Source: Gymnothorax reevesii
Lineage: Eukaryota > Chordata > Actinopteri > Anguilliformes > Muraenidae
NCBI GenBank assembly: GCA_029721435.1
Contig: CM056577.1
Span: 31,774,719 to 31,838,718, forward strand
Direction: 5' to 3'
Length of the DNA: 64,000 bases
Shown here piece by piece: positions 32,820 through 44,000 of this stretch (position 1 is the stretch's first letter; every line of letters begins with the position of its first letter). The position numbers were made by a program, and so were the translations under genes. The notes beneath the pieces are model-generated. The model ran no database searches. It had not been told where the DNA came from and was given only the letters and a program-made list of their open reading frames with translations.

Positions 32820-34610
32820 CCTGACCCTGTCTCTGAGAGTGGAATGGGTACGGATGCGGGCATGGATGTGGGCATGGTTGGTGTGGAAGGCTCTGTCAGT
32901 CTCGATACCAGTCATGTGACTCACTCACCCCCCGAGCAGGGAGCCAGTGACTGGGCCGCCGACTTCAGCGGCTTCGCCGCCACGTCGGAGACCGCAGGCA
33001 CGGCTGCCGCTGGGGAAAGCGCAGATGGAGAGGCCAAAGCTGCAGAGGGGGAGGCGTGGCCTCCGGCAGAGGGCTGGGCGCAGGAGGCGGCAGCTGTCCA
33101 GGAGGCGGAAAGTGCCGGAACGGCATCGGCTGAAGCTGAAGCTGCTGAGGCAGAGACCGTTGGAGACGAGGCCGTCGAAGCCGAGGTTAGCAGCTGGAAC
33201 CCTGAGCAGATCCTCCTACCACACTCAGGCTCCGCCCAGTTCAGTCTGGGGAATGATAGGGTGGAGTCAAACCAACAAGGGGAGGAGCTAAACTATGAGG
33301 GGGAGGAGCTAGGCTCAGGGGTTAAGGGGGAGGGCAGAGACAAATCTACGCCGGGGATAGTTTTCACTGACGAGCACGGGCAGGAGATTCAGGACGTCAC
33401 CGAGGGGAGCGAGCTCGGTCTGTACCCTTCACAAGCGGGTGCCTTTACTGATGGCGCCAGACTCGGCTCTGATTGGTCAGGGTCGGAGTATGAGACAGCG
33501 GATGAGTGGGCAGAAAGTGGGGGGCGGAATGGGGGCTGGGCCAGTGCAGAGGAGGAGCCCGAAGATGTAGAGGGGGCTGTTGGGGGTCCAGCAGAGCAGC
33601 CGAATTTAGAGGGGACTGGGGAGGTGGGGGAGCCAGGGGGCTATGCGGATTGGGGAAGAGGAGACTGGGCAGACCCCTTTCAAGAGCAGGTAGACCCCTT
33701 CCAGACTAATACAGACCCCTTCCAAGACCAGCCAGACCCTTTTCAAGAGCAGGCTTACCCCTTTCAGACACAGGCAGACTCGTTCCAGACTAATATGGAT
33801 CCCATCCAAGAGCAGGTAGACCCCATCCAGAACAATTCAGTCCTTTTCCAAAAGCAGGCCGAGGTGGAGAGCTCTGAGCCAGCAAAAGAGTCCTGGTTTC
33901 AGACTGCAGAGCCGACAGTCCCAGTTACCGCCATAGTCCCAACGGAGTCCATGGCTGCAGATCCATTTGAGGCTCCAAATGCGTTCACAAACCCCCAAGT
34001 TGACCCGTTCTCCCAAGCCGGAGGTGCCGACCTTGTCCTTGATTTTGTGTCCGACCCTTTTGCTGACCCTCCAGGGGTCGCTGGAGGAGAATGGGCGTCC
34101 GACCCATTCGCCAGCGACAGCAACCACATGTGGCCAGAGAATTGGGCCCCGACAGTGGCAAGTGACGAGAACTGGGCATTCCCCGTTGGCTCGGATGGTC
34201 AATCCAACGGCTTCACGCAGTGGGGGGCGTTTCCCGACCCTGCCCCCAACGGAGGGGGCGAGGCTTCGGGCAGCAATGGCCAATGGCAGGAGGTTAGCAG
34301 TAACTGCAGGGTCTTCTCTACCACCAGCCAGGGTGAGTTTACCACCAACTGGAGTGACCAAGTGCAGCACCCGTCCGCCGCCCAGTCCGATGGGTTGAGT
34401 CAAGGCGAACACAAAGCTGGCATCCAAGACAAAAGCCATCCTAATTCTGTACCTTTAGCCACCCAGTCTGGTACCCAGCCTCCCCGGATGTCCAGCATTG
34501 GAGCCGTTTTCGCCCATAAGGACACAGAGAACTCAGATTTGTCGGAGGATGAGGCCACGAACCGGAGATACGGAAAATTGTACCAGGAAGTAGATACGGA
34601 GAAGGAAGAG
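32820..34610 (+). CDS. amph: amphiphysin exon 9 of window: giant DPF-rich exon
   Basis: 1,791 nt, 597 codons, from the acceptor GTCTGCCGGACTGCAG to the donor GTACCA at 34611, in phase 0 at both ends. The first half is acidic and Ala/Glu-rich. The second half holds eight DPF motifs, bound by the AP-2 alpha appendage: four in a heptapeptide array (exon residues 285-347) and four more in MAADPFEAP, QVDPFSQ, VSDPFADP and ASDPFASD. NGFTQ near the end matches NGFTQ in mammalian amphiphysin, so the exon is homologous at least there. Retina-enriched long splice forms of mammalian amphiphysin I have been described, and this exon may correspond; I recall that only in outline. Read-through of the donor would hit a stop at 34650-34652. 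High GC compared with the introns. Confidence 0.92.
33672..33860 (+). repeat. 21-bp coding tandem array, nine heptapeptides
   Basis: Nine in-frame 21-nt units encode DPFQEQV, DPFQTNT, DPFQDQP, DPFQEQA, YPFQTQA, DSFQTNM, DPIQEQV, DPIQNNS, VLFQKQA. EQ- and TN-type units alternate in places, which suggests growth by 42-bp steps. Later units lose the DPF core (DSF, DPI, VLF), so the array decays toward its 3' end. Confidence 0.95.
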
Positions 34611-34879
34611 GTACCACACTCTTGCTCTTTGCCCTCGCACAGTGTAGTTTAGCATAGCCGGAACCAAGAATGTCTCCCTTTTACCCTGCAATGACAAAGA
34701 ACTGAGTGCCTTGCAACGCCCTTTAGAGGACATTCCTGCAGTGCCTGAAATCCTAGCCTCCCATTTTCCTGTTCCTCCTCTGCTTGACTTTATTACACCT
34801 TTGTATCACCTGTATTATACATCTATTACACCTTTATTACACTTTCATGTGTTAATTCTCTTTCTCTGATTCAACATAG

Positions 34880-34912
34880 GTGTCCGACAATGCACTTAAC
34901 GGAATCTCGCAG
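34880..34912 (+). CDS. amph: amphiphysin exon 10 of window: 33-nt exon
   Basis: Encodes VSDNALNGISQ. The acceptor is CTGATTCAACATAG and the donor GTAATA. Phase 0 at both ends. No motif is recognised. It is supported by frame, splice sites and its place in the series, not by homology. Confidence 0.68.
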
Positions 34913-36754
34913 GTAATAATGAATTCCCAAATTCTAACTTAATTGTCGCCAGAAATTTGTTACCATCACTCATCTGAATGTTTTTTTTTAATTTGGAAAA
35001 CAATCTCCAACAATTGTGAGAAAGTCAAGCCCATGTTGGCCGTAGCTTCAGTTTAATTATACAGCCAACATTAGGTTTAGTCATTGCAACCCAATAGGCC
35101 ATCGAGCCTGGGCCCCTAACATAGGCCACTCATGACGGACAATATCAATGGCCTCATGCAAGAAGGGTGTAAGTGACATTTTCCAAATTTTAGAGGAAAG
35201 CCAAAAACTGCCTCCGCACCGCCTGTTAGCCACATGCTGAACTATCCATGATAGAAGTATAGTACTTGGTAACCTGTTGGGATGCCTGCTAGACATTTTC
35301 ATAATTCTCTCTAATTTGGGAGATAATTAGTAAAATACACTAAAGGCCATTGAGCATGGGAAAAATGGCCATTTCAATCACAGCTGCACTAATGTTAAAC
35401 AGGCATTTTAATCCCTTTAGGGTAGGAGTTGAGACTCCAGACTTGGTCAGGAGATGGGCAAGTCTCAGTTATTCGAAAACAACCAAAAAATACATTTTTG
35501 ACAGAAGTGTCATTAATACCCTTCTTGCATGAGGCCATCGATATGGCTGTAAGCGTATGCCTGTTCCTGACGATGTGCCATTTTGTGGGACTTTGCTCCA
35601 CCCTGAGCAAATCATGCCTCACACAGCAGCTACAGATCTAATTGAGCTGGAAGCTATTTAAACATGCTAGAACATGCTAGATTTCTGGTGGTTAATCACT
35701 GGGAACAAGGCTGCATAGCTTACATTATATCATCCCCATTGGCTCATTGTAGGTGTAATTATACACCGGGTATAATTATGAATTCCATCTTGAAATTGGG
35801 AAGATTTGGCCAAACTAGTCACATACAAAGCATTAATCACTGCATGTTTCCTGTATTGTGCCTGCTGGAATACCCTAGAAAGCCACCATGACACGAGATC
35901 TCTAATATACAAACACTTCATTGTGTTTGCGTATGCTTACTTCAGGCTAAATACATGAGCATGCATCCTTCTTCCATTTCATACCATGCATGGAGTTTCC
36001 TAGAGCATATGTCTTGTCATACTTTTTTTCCCAAGCCACTTATGGCTATTTTTTACTCACACTTTTCCTGAATGATTTTCATGGAGATCTTCTATCCTTA
36101 CTTACTGTGTTGCTTATTAGATTATTACCTGTGATAAGGAACTAGCTGTTACGTGATTCTGCTCTATCGCAATTTAATTAACTTGTTATACTGTTGAAAA
36201 ACCAAAGGCTTTGTTCTACCCGGCCTTAAACTCTCAATCCTTTGTTAACATTACTTTTTGAACTACTGTTTTGTATAAAAAAAATACGAGCAACATTTGC
36301 TGTAAATGTTAGCTGTAAAGCCCATCATAGCTAACAGTCGAACTGAGTTTTAGAGAATCGCCATCCTAAGGATTTGCAAATCTAGCGCGTAGATGTCATG
36401 GATACATGAAGCATTGCAATTTCAATTCATTCATTTATTTATTTTCATTATTTTATTATTTCCATTAAATTATTTATTCTTTCATTCATTTTTTATGAAT
36501 TCATTCATTCATTCATTTCATTGTTTTATAAAGTGTGGAACGAACACATTGATCACATAAGGCCCTGATTTCATTTGTAAGTCTGAGTGTTTAATTTCCG
36601 GGTTTTATGTTGTATCATTTGATGTATGTTGTTATTATTTTAATGCACTCCTTTATCCTGAGGTCACATTACTGCTGATATGGACTGGGAAATGCTTTTC
36701 AATGCTCCCTTTCTACCCAATCCTCATCCCTTCTCTTTCTTCTTTACCCAAAAG
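34913..36754. other. intron sequence with a weak inverted pair and an ATTC/ATTT tract
   Basis: GGCCTCATGCAAGAAGGGTG (35152) is the inverse of CACCCTTCTTGC-like text at 35518-35537 (ACCCTTCTTGCATGAGGCC). The two sit in arms of about 50-60 bp and may mark a decayed fold-back element. An (ATTC/ATTT)n stretch lies at 36418-36530. No other exon is evident. Confidence 0.5.
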
Positions 36755-36814
36755 CCTGATGAAGGTGTCGTCGTGGTTACCACAGATTCTAGCCAGAGCG
36801 TGGCTGAGGTGGCG
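36755..36814 (+). CDS. amph: amphiphysin exon 11 of window: 60-nt exon
   Basis: Encodes PDEGVVVVTTDSSQSVAEVA, 20 codons. The acceptor follows TTCTTCTTTACCCAAAAG and the donor is GTGAGT. Phase 0 at both ends. No domain is seen; it may correspond to the acidic middle part of the mammalian protein. Confidence 0.75.
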
Positions 36815-37346
36815 GTGAGTTATTTTTTCAGTTTCAGTGGCACACTGATGTCGCCCTCAGTCCACCAGAGAAGGTGTCCCCAGTTCAGTACATTCTGTCT
36901 AGCAAGGTTTCTGTTGTCTGCAGAGTTTGAACGAAAAGTTATTGTTGATGTTACTCTGTGGTTATATAAAACACTTTCTTCTGTATGTTTATACGTGTTC
37001 ATCTTTACTTTTCTTATTTTATTTTTGGTCGTTACTTTACTCTGCTATAATTTGTTATTTTTTAAATTTGTATGTACATTTTTGTTGTGATGTAATGTTA
37101 TGTTATCATAACATAATATTGTATTTGCCATTTGTATTCTTCTTTTATTCTTTAGTTTCCCTTATTTATTGATTTTTAATTTTTTTTTGCATTTAAGTAA
37201 TGCATGTTATTTCTGTAATGTCCTATGTTTTGGCCTGTTTCTTATTGCACACTGAATATTTTATACATATTTGTAAATTTCTGTGTTTTTGTCATGAATG
37301 TGATGCACACAGTGCTTTTCTTGTGGAATCTGCTTCTTTCTTCTGA
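36815..37346. other. AT-rich intron sequence
   Basis: Strongly AT-rich, with frames that read as hydrophobic runs (F, L, I, Y) due to base composition only. No repeat boundaries. Confidence 0.5.
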
Positions 37347-38668
37347 AAAGGGGAACTCAGGGCTAAAACTTAATGCTGTTTTATGCAAACATAATTAGTA
37401 AATAAATATTGTGAAATACAAAAATGTGGAATTTTTGTTTTCAAAGATGAGATAAATGAGGTTTTATTCCCCCTAATTAGTTGTCGTCTGCTTTAATGGT
37501 CGCGTAATGATGACGAAACGTCGCCCAAGAATGACAAACCGTCGCCCTTTGCCCAGAGGTATGCGCTGTTATTGTGTAGGATTGTGTGATTGTCCCAGTC
37601 CATTATTTTATGACAAAAGATCATTTAAAACAGCCCATTGGCTAGTTGCACGAGATGGTGTTAAGTACTTCCTGAAATATGCAGGGTTGCTTCCGCATTA
37701 ATGGTTTGCTTCTGTCACTAATCAGTCTATATCAGATGATGAGCAGATGACAGGTATATCATCGCGTATATGTGATTTTAGGCATCGCTGATATTCCCAG
37801 GATTTGGCTTAATTTTTTCAGTTTTATAGTGAATTTACTTCCACATTTTCTGATGCAAGTACCCAGCTAGTTCTGCTACATCATTATGGTTTTCTTAGAT
37901 GTGCTCAGCTCACCATAGCTACAGAAGTGATGGTCCTGAGTGCAAATGACGCCGAGTTGGAAGGTAAACGAAGTTTCAACATTATGGAATATTTACACAT
38001 TAATTACCAGATATTTTCACATTTGCTGTCTGTCACTTAAAGCCAGTTCATCAGTCATCAGTGAGAACGGCTGGAAATGTGATGCTAGTGAAAAAACCAC
38101 TCGGTTCTCGGTGGAGCAGCTGATGTCTCATTAAGAGTTCCAACGAACAAACATCAGTCACGGGTAATCGAGACAATTGTTGCGAACATCATTCATGGTT
38201 AATTGAGCCAAATCCTGGGAATATCGGCGATAGCTAAAATCACATATCCGGGATGATATACCTGTCATCTGCTCAGCATCTGATATTGACTGATTAGTGG
38301 CAGAAGCAAACTGTTCATGTTGAAGCAACCCTGCTTATTTCGGAAAGTACTCAACACCATCTCTGGCAACTAGCCAATGGGCTGTATTGAATGATCTTTT
38401 GTTATTAAATAATGGACTGGGACAATCACACTATCCAACACAATAACAACGCATACCTCTGGGCGAAGGGTGACGGTTCATCATTCTTGGGCGACGTTAC
38501 GTCATTATCACACAAATGTTGAAGCAGACGACAACTAATGAGGGGGAATGAAACCTCATTTATCTCATCTTTGAAAACAAAAATTCCACATTTTTGTATT
38601 TTCTAATATCTATTTACCAATTATGTTTGTATAAAATGGCCTTAAGATTTAGCCCTGAGTTCCCCTTT
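37347..38668. mobile_element. Fold-back element with ~470-bp inverted arms
   Basis: The left arm starts AAAGGGGAACTCAGGGCTAA (37347) and the right arm ends AGCCCTGAGTTCCCCTTT (38668). The arms (about 37347-37816 and 38197-38668) stay alignable throughout, for example GTCGCCCAAGAATGACAAAC against its inverse near 38480. The loop is about 380 bp. Identity by eye is about 80-85%, so it is old. The 64-residue frame at 37507-37701 lies in one arm and has no recognised domain. Superfamily unknown. Confidence 0.85.
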
Positions 38669-39041
38669 AAATAATAGATTTGCTGTGTTTATCCCTGGCA
38701 CATTAGTTACTACTCAGATAGATTAGTGCATACAGCTTGTTTTTTGCTGGATTGTATTATGCATCGACTCATTATTTCACTGATGACTCTCAGAGGATGG
38801 CCTGTTGAAGAGCAAGTCTGAAAAGAATTTATAAAGCAATGTCTCCTTATGACAGTGCAGTACTGTTATTGTAATCAGGTGTCCCTACTGTATACAGGTT
38901 CATTCATCCACCCTCTGTGCATTGTGGAGTCCGGTACTGTAAAAAATTGCAGGGCCTTTAGCAATTTCAGAATGTTTTAAGTCGTCAGTTCAACTTGAAA
39001 TTCCCATCTTCTCCATGTAATGGAGGATTTGAAGTTAGATA

Positions 39042-39712
39042 GATGTGCATTTGGGAGGTTGTTAGGATTAGGGAGGACTATGAGACAGATGTTCTTTTGG
39101 GAGGCTGTGAAAATTAGCGAGGGCTGTTAGATCGATGTGGTTTTGGGAGGTTTTGAGGATTGGGGAGGGGTGCTGGAAAGATGTACTTTGGGAAGTTGTA
39201 AGAATTAGAGACGGCTGTTAGATATATGTGCTTTTGGGAGTTTGTGTGGATTATGGACAGCTGTCAATAAATGTGATTTTAGGAGGATTTGGGGATTAGG
39301 GAGGACTTTCAGATTGATGTGCTTTTGGTAGGTTGTTAGGATTGGTGGGGACTGTTAGTTTGATGTTTTTGAGAGGTTGTTATGATTAAGTAAAACTGTT
39401 AGTTGTGGTTTTAGGAGGTTGATACAATTATAAAGGGCTCTTAGATGTACTTTGGGAAGCTGTGAGGATTTCAGAGGGTTTATAGATAGATGTGCTTTTG
39501 GGAGGCTGTGAGGATTGGGGTGGACTTTTAGATAGATGTGCTTTTGGGAGGTTGTGCGGATAGTGGGCAGCTGTCAATACATGTGATTTTGGGAGAATTT
39601 GGGGATTAGGCAGGACTGTAAGATGTGCATTTGGGAGGTTGGTAGGATTATGGAGGGCTCTTATGGAGAGTTGTTAAATAAATGTGAGTTTTGGGGATTA
39701 GGGAGGGCTGTT
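39042..39712. repeat. 46-bp minisatellite, about 14 decayed units
   Basis: The unit is approximately GATGTGCTTTTGGGAGGTTG then TGAGGATTAGGGAGGGCTGT and TAGATA. Units vary by substitutions and small deletions. The array ends 25 bp before exon 12, so it forms much of the intron's 3' end and could affect branch-point or acceptor spacing. Confidence 0.9.
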
Positions 39713-39737
39713 AATTCTGTCGCTCCTGTCCTCGAAG

Positions 39738-39857
39738 TCTGAGGCGGAAGCGGATAAAGAGGCTCCAGTTGAACCCGAGTCTGAGCCCGGAGAGGCCCAG
39801 GAGCCCCCAGCCATTGCTGAAGCTTCTCAGCCCAACTCACCAGAAGAGAAAGCTGCG
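39738..39857 (+). CDS. amph: amphiphysin exon 12 of window: acidic 120-nt exon
   Basis: Encodes SEAEADKEAPVEPESEPGEA then QEPPAIAEASQPNSPEEKAA, a Glu/Pro/Ala-rich stretch like the acidic middle region of amphiphysin (EEAEAEKATVPAGE in mammals). The acceptor is CTCCTGTCCTCGAAG and the donor GTGAGT. Phase 0 at both ends, 40 codons. It is flanked by a minisatellite upstream and a trinucleotide repeat downstream. Confidence 0.82.
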
Positions 39858-39866
39858 GTGAGTCTG

Positions 39867-40170
39867 CATCATCATCATCATCATCATTATCATCATCATC
39901 ATTATCATCTTCATCTTTATTATTGTTACTGCCATCATCATCATCGTCGTTGTCGTCATCATCATCATCGTCGTCAGTATCACCTTCAACGTTATCATCA
40001 TCAACGGCATCATCACAGTCTTCATCATCATCATCATTTTTTTAATCTTTGTCTCTGCTTTTTCTACGCTAATAACAACATCATTATTATCATCATCATC
40101 ATGGTGATCAAACTTCGGCAATATCGTTGTCATAATTCCATCATCCTCATCCTCATCCTCATCACCATCA
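39867..40170. repeat. (ATC)n trinucleotide repeat, interrupted
   Basis: Begins 10 bp after the exon 12 donor. It consists of CATCATCATT, CGTCGT and TCCTCA variants in three blocks (39867-40044, 40078-40102, 40136-40172). The long His- and Met-rich frames here are artefacts of the repeat. Confidence 0.93.
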
Positions 40171-40377
40171 TTACTTTTGTTTGTTTTCAGCTTTACTGTC
40201 GTCACCCATTAAAAATCTGTGTCATCATGCTGTGTATCATCAATACCCTGAACCTATATATATATATATGGGTCCATAAAATGCAGCTGCTGTATTCAAA
40301 ACTGTGGATCTTCAAGCCTTTTTTAAATTCTAGTGGAGATCCCGAGGTCTCCAACATTTCCAAATAGTAGTAGTAGC

Positions 40378-40674
40378 CTGTTTTGGGCCTCGTGGCCCAT
40401 CGGCCTCGTGCTTAAACCCGGATTCTGTGGCATTAAGCGATTAGGAGTATTACTACTCCCCCTGGATGGGATGCCAGCCCATCGCAGGTACTGCCCCCAG
40501 CTCTTAGTCAGGTTTCCCGACTATTTGCTGCTCCCCATTTGTACACCGTGAAGTGTGGGAGTGAAGTGTTTTGCCCAAGAACACACCGTGAAGGCCGTGG
40601 CCAGGGCTTGAACTCAGGACCTTACGATCTCAAGTCAACCCTACTTGACCATTGCGCTACCGCGTCTCCCCATC
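40378..40674 (-). mobile_element. tRNA-derived SINE, antisense
   Basis: On the minus strand it starts GGAGACGCGGTAGCGCAATG (A-box-like), with B-box GAGTTCAAGCCC near 40606. Then comes a body with TTGGGCAAAACACTTCACTC and TGGATGG-like phrases, and a (CTA)n tail seen as TAGTAGTAG at 40375-40383. TCCAAATAG at 40369-40377 and 40675-40683 is a target duplication. Confidence 0.85.
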
Positions 40675-41066
40675 TCCAAATAGATCATGCTGAATTTCCG
40701 GGAAATCTGTATAAAATGATATAAGATATCATGATTTTTTCTTATTTGATGCCATAAAAATGTGGCGTCCTGGTTTTAGATATTTTTCTGAAGATAAGTG
40801 TGATGTAGCTTCTGTGAAGTGCTGAAATCAGAAGATACAGTGTACTGGGTTTATCAGAAAAGAGTAGACCCTCAGAAAAAACACCATAAAACTGAAATGG
40901 AAAGATGTTTAGAAAATCTGGTCATATGTGTTGATAAACATGTAATTCTCCCTTGATTGACACCAGTATCGTGGTTCAGTTTTCACGCTTCATTGAACAC
41001 GACTAATGTGAATTTTGCAAAATAAAAGTCTGTTGTGCATGGAAGTGCAAGAGTTCATATGAGATC

Positions 41067-44000
41067 CAGGGTTTCCTGCAGGAAAAAACTTTGGCTGGGG
41101 GGGGGGAGGTGAGTGGGGGGTGGGGGGGAGGGTTCAACCCGAACGGCTGCCGAGAACCGTTCTCGCAAAAAAAAAAAAAAGAAAAAAAGAAAAAGATAAA
41201 TTAATTAAATTGTTCAAGTATTATTTTTGCCCTCAGAATTAAAGAGAAGATGCCTAATCAATTATTATTTTTGGCTCTCAAAATATGAGAGAAGTTGCTT
41301 AACAACAAACCCACAAACATGATGTTGGAAAACACAAACTCTTTATTTTTGGGTCACCCCGCCGGTCATAAAGAACGAGGAGATCTTGCGCTGCTTTGCC
41401 TTCTCTCCGCGACCGGCCATCACGACTCGAAATTAACATTAAAACATTACTCGCCAATGAATGAGACTGGTTTGATTAATCATAAACAATTAAGCATTGT
41501 TGGCCTTTTAATTATTCTTGTTGTTACTAGTTGGTGTACGTTTATATAACACTAAAATGCCCGCCTTAGTTTTAGGAGCAGATCTCACCGAGTCTTTAGT
41601 CTGTATATCATAAATCATCCTGGACGTTATATCTTTATGCGAGTATTTCAATAACTTTGCTCACCTCTTTGCGACGATGTCGCTGTTTAATTTCACTTCC
41701 AGCTTTTTTTTTGGGGGGGGGGGGGGGGACTATTAATGCACGTAGGACCTCATGAGGCGCATCCCAGCGTTAATTGAACTCCAGTAGAGTTTATATGAGA
41801 CCAGTTGGTCTTCTATAAACTCTACTGGAGTTCAGTTAACACTGGGATGTTTGCTGTGCGGGGCTAATATCCCTCCCTTTATTGAAATTAATTACAGTTG
41901 TCCGTTATTAACACATTTTCCAATTCAAAAGTAATCAAGTGGCAATTGAAGACACGGCTTCTCTCCCCCATGCGATCTAAAAGCGACAAAATAATGGGCT
42001 ACACTCAGTACCGAAAAATAATTTGGTCTATGCACCGTCACTCGGCGACGGCATTTCATTACTCTTCATTTAATGAAGGTAATTTCGGCGACAACTACGC
42101 ACACCTGTTTTTGCAGCACGGTCACTCAGCTCGCTGTAAAAAAGACAGCTGTCCGACTGGAAAATGTAAACGGACGAAACCAGCGTGCACAGACATTTTG
42201 GGGGGCAGGTGCTCAGTGAGAAATAAGGGCACTTCAGTGTTTCTCATAAACGAGGAAGCAATGTGTGGTGGCAGACCACGGCGGGGTAAATGCTTTTTTT
42301 TTTTGTTGTTGAGCGGGGGCCTTATGAAAGAGGTGTGACTGATCCAAAAGAGAGGCAGACTCTGTACAAAGCTCATTGATTATGGCTATTAGGAAAACAT
42401 GGAAAAAGGATTTTCTGATTAACCATGAAAATGCAGTTGTGGTCCGTGGTAAATGCAAACCAGACTTTACATTTGAATATTGTCAGCCTGCTGATAAAAC
42501 CTCGCAGCCTATCTCCAAACTGATAAGAAACAAAAACTTGTATGTCCACTATTCTTACATGCAGAATTAAACATGTTTTATTTTATTTATATTTAAAATG
42601 TATCAATTTATATATATTCTTTATTTCATGTTTATTTATTTTCCTGTGAAGTTTATCATTTTGAAGATACGAGGTTTTATCAGCAGGCCCACGATATGCG
42701 GCTGTAATAGTAGGCCTATGTGTGTCTGTGCCAATTACAAGAAGTAGGCTATTGCAGACATCTCTTTTTTATTTCTTATACTCTAGCCACCGTGGCATTA
42801 AAGCCATGCAAACAAAGAAATTGTCGCGATAATGAAATAATAAATAAAGAACTTAGCGCTTCTCAACCAGCGTAATCAGAGCATTGAAAATGTGCCCCTC
42901 CTACAATATCCTGTATGTACCGTGGAAGACAGGAGAGAAGCGGCAGTATGCAACTGATTCACTGACAATGATAAATACATGTATGTCGCTGCAGAAACCT
43001 CGGCTCTGCTCTGAACAGGGCAATAAATACTACACATTGCTTCAAAGGTACTCGTTTGTTAACAAAATAAAGTGGGGAAACCTCTTTGAACTGGAGGAAA
43101 TTCCTCGTGCGATTCGTGTGCGCTGGAGCTGGAATAGATCAGATCAGAAAAATACGCATGCGGCTCCGCTCCGGGAGCCGGGTGAAAATCGCGTAGATGG
43201 AAACACTTCATATAAAGACAATGATATGCGATTTTTGACGTACCCGTGTCTGCACCGGCGCCTGACTTCAGCCGTATAAATGGAAACATAGCTTAATGCT
43301 GTGCCGACGTCTACGGTCGAGGGGAGAATACACGTTGGCTGAAAAGCGCTTAGCTACGCGCTTTTTTCGACTTACGCGCATGGGAGAATAGACCCCATAC
43401 AGAATGTGACTGAGAAAATCGCGTTCACGCGAAAAAAACAAAGAACTTTCAAAAGGGCACTTGCTTGGTCCACAGGGCGAAGGGCAGGTGCTATAGCACC
43501 ACCTACAGTCTATCTGTGCACGCCACTGCCTACTAGTCATCAAAATTACCTTCATTCGCTGAAGAGTTCTGAAATGCCGTCGCTGAGTGACTGTGCATGT
43601 ACATATAATAATCAAATTATTTTTCTGTGCTGAATGTAGCCCATTATTTTGTCGCTTTTAGATCGCATGGGGGAGAGAAGCCGTGTCTTCCATTGCCACT
43701 TGATTATTCTTGAATTGGAAAACTTGTTAATGAAGGAAACCCATCAAGAATTAGCCAGCACTGATTATTTTCAATAAAGGGAGGGATATTAGCCCCGGAA
43801 TTTTCAGGTCAAACGACGCGCCTGCTGAACTAAATGTAGCCCTTTTTTCGCTGTTAGATCGCATGGGGGAGAGAAGCCGTGTCTTCAATTGCCACTTGAT
43901 TATTCTTAAATCGGAAAACGTGTTAATAAAGGAAAACCATTAAGAACAAGCCAGGACTAATTGTTGCCGATTTTTGTCTAAGCGAGCGCCGTGTTCTGTC

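Noticed and set aside
33837..34439. 200-residue minus-strand frame inside the giant exon
   Set aside because: Shadow of the GC-rich + strand coding exon; no motif or splice evidence.
34611..34652. Gene end by read-through of the giant exon to the stop at 34650
   Set aside because: The donor GTACCA and the conserved downstream exons, including the PSVVIEPAS exon, show the gene continues. An alternative short form is possible but unsupported.
37507..37701. 64-residue Cys-containing frame as a THAP-like protein
   Set aside because: It lies in one arm of a fold-back element; the cysteine spacing does not fit THAP convincingly and no catalytic part follows.
39837..40367. His-rich (+) and Met/Asp-rich (-) frames up to 169 residues
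   Set aside because: Translations of an (ATC)n repeat that starts after the exon 12 donor.
41898..42338. 146-residue frame in the 3.5-kb element as a transposase
   Set aside because: No transposase motif, and its first part lies in an inverted-repeat module also present in the other orientation.
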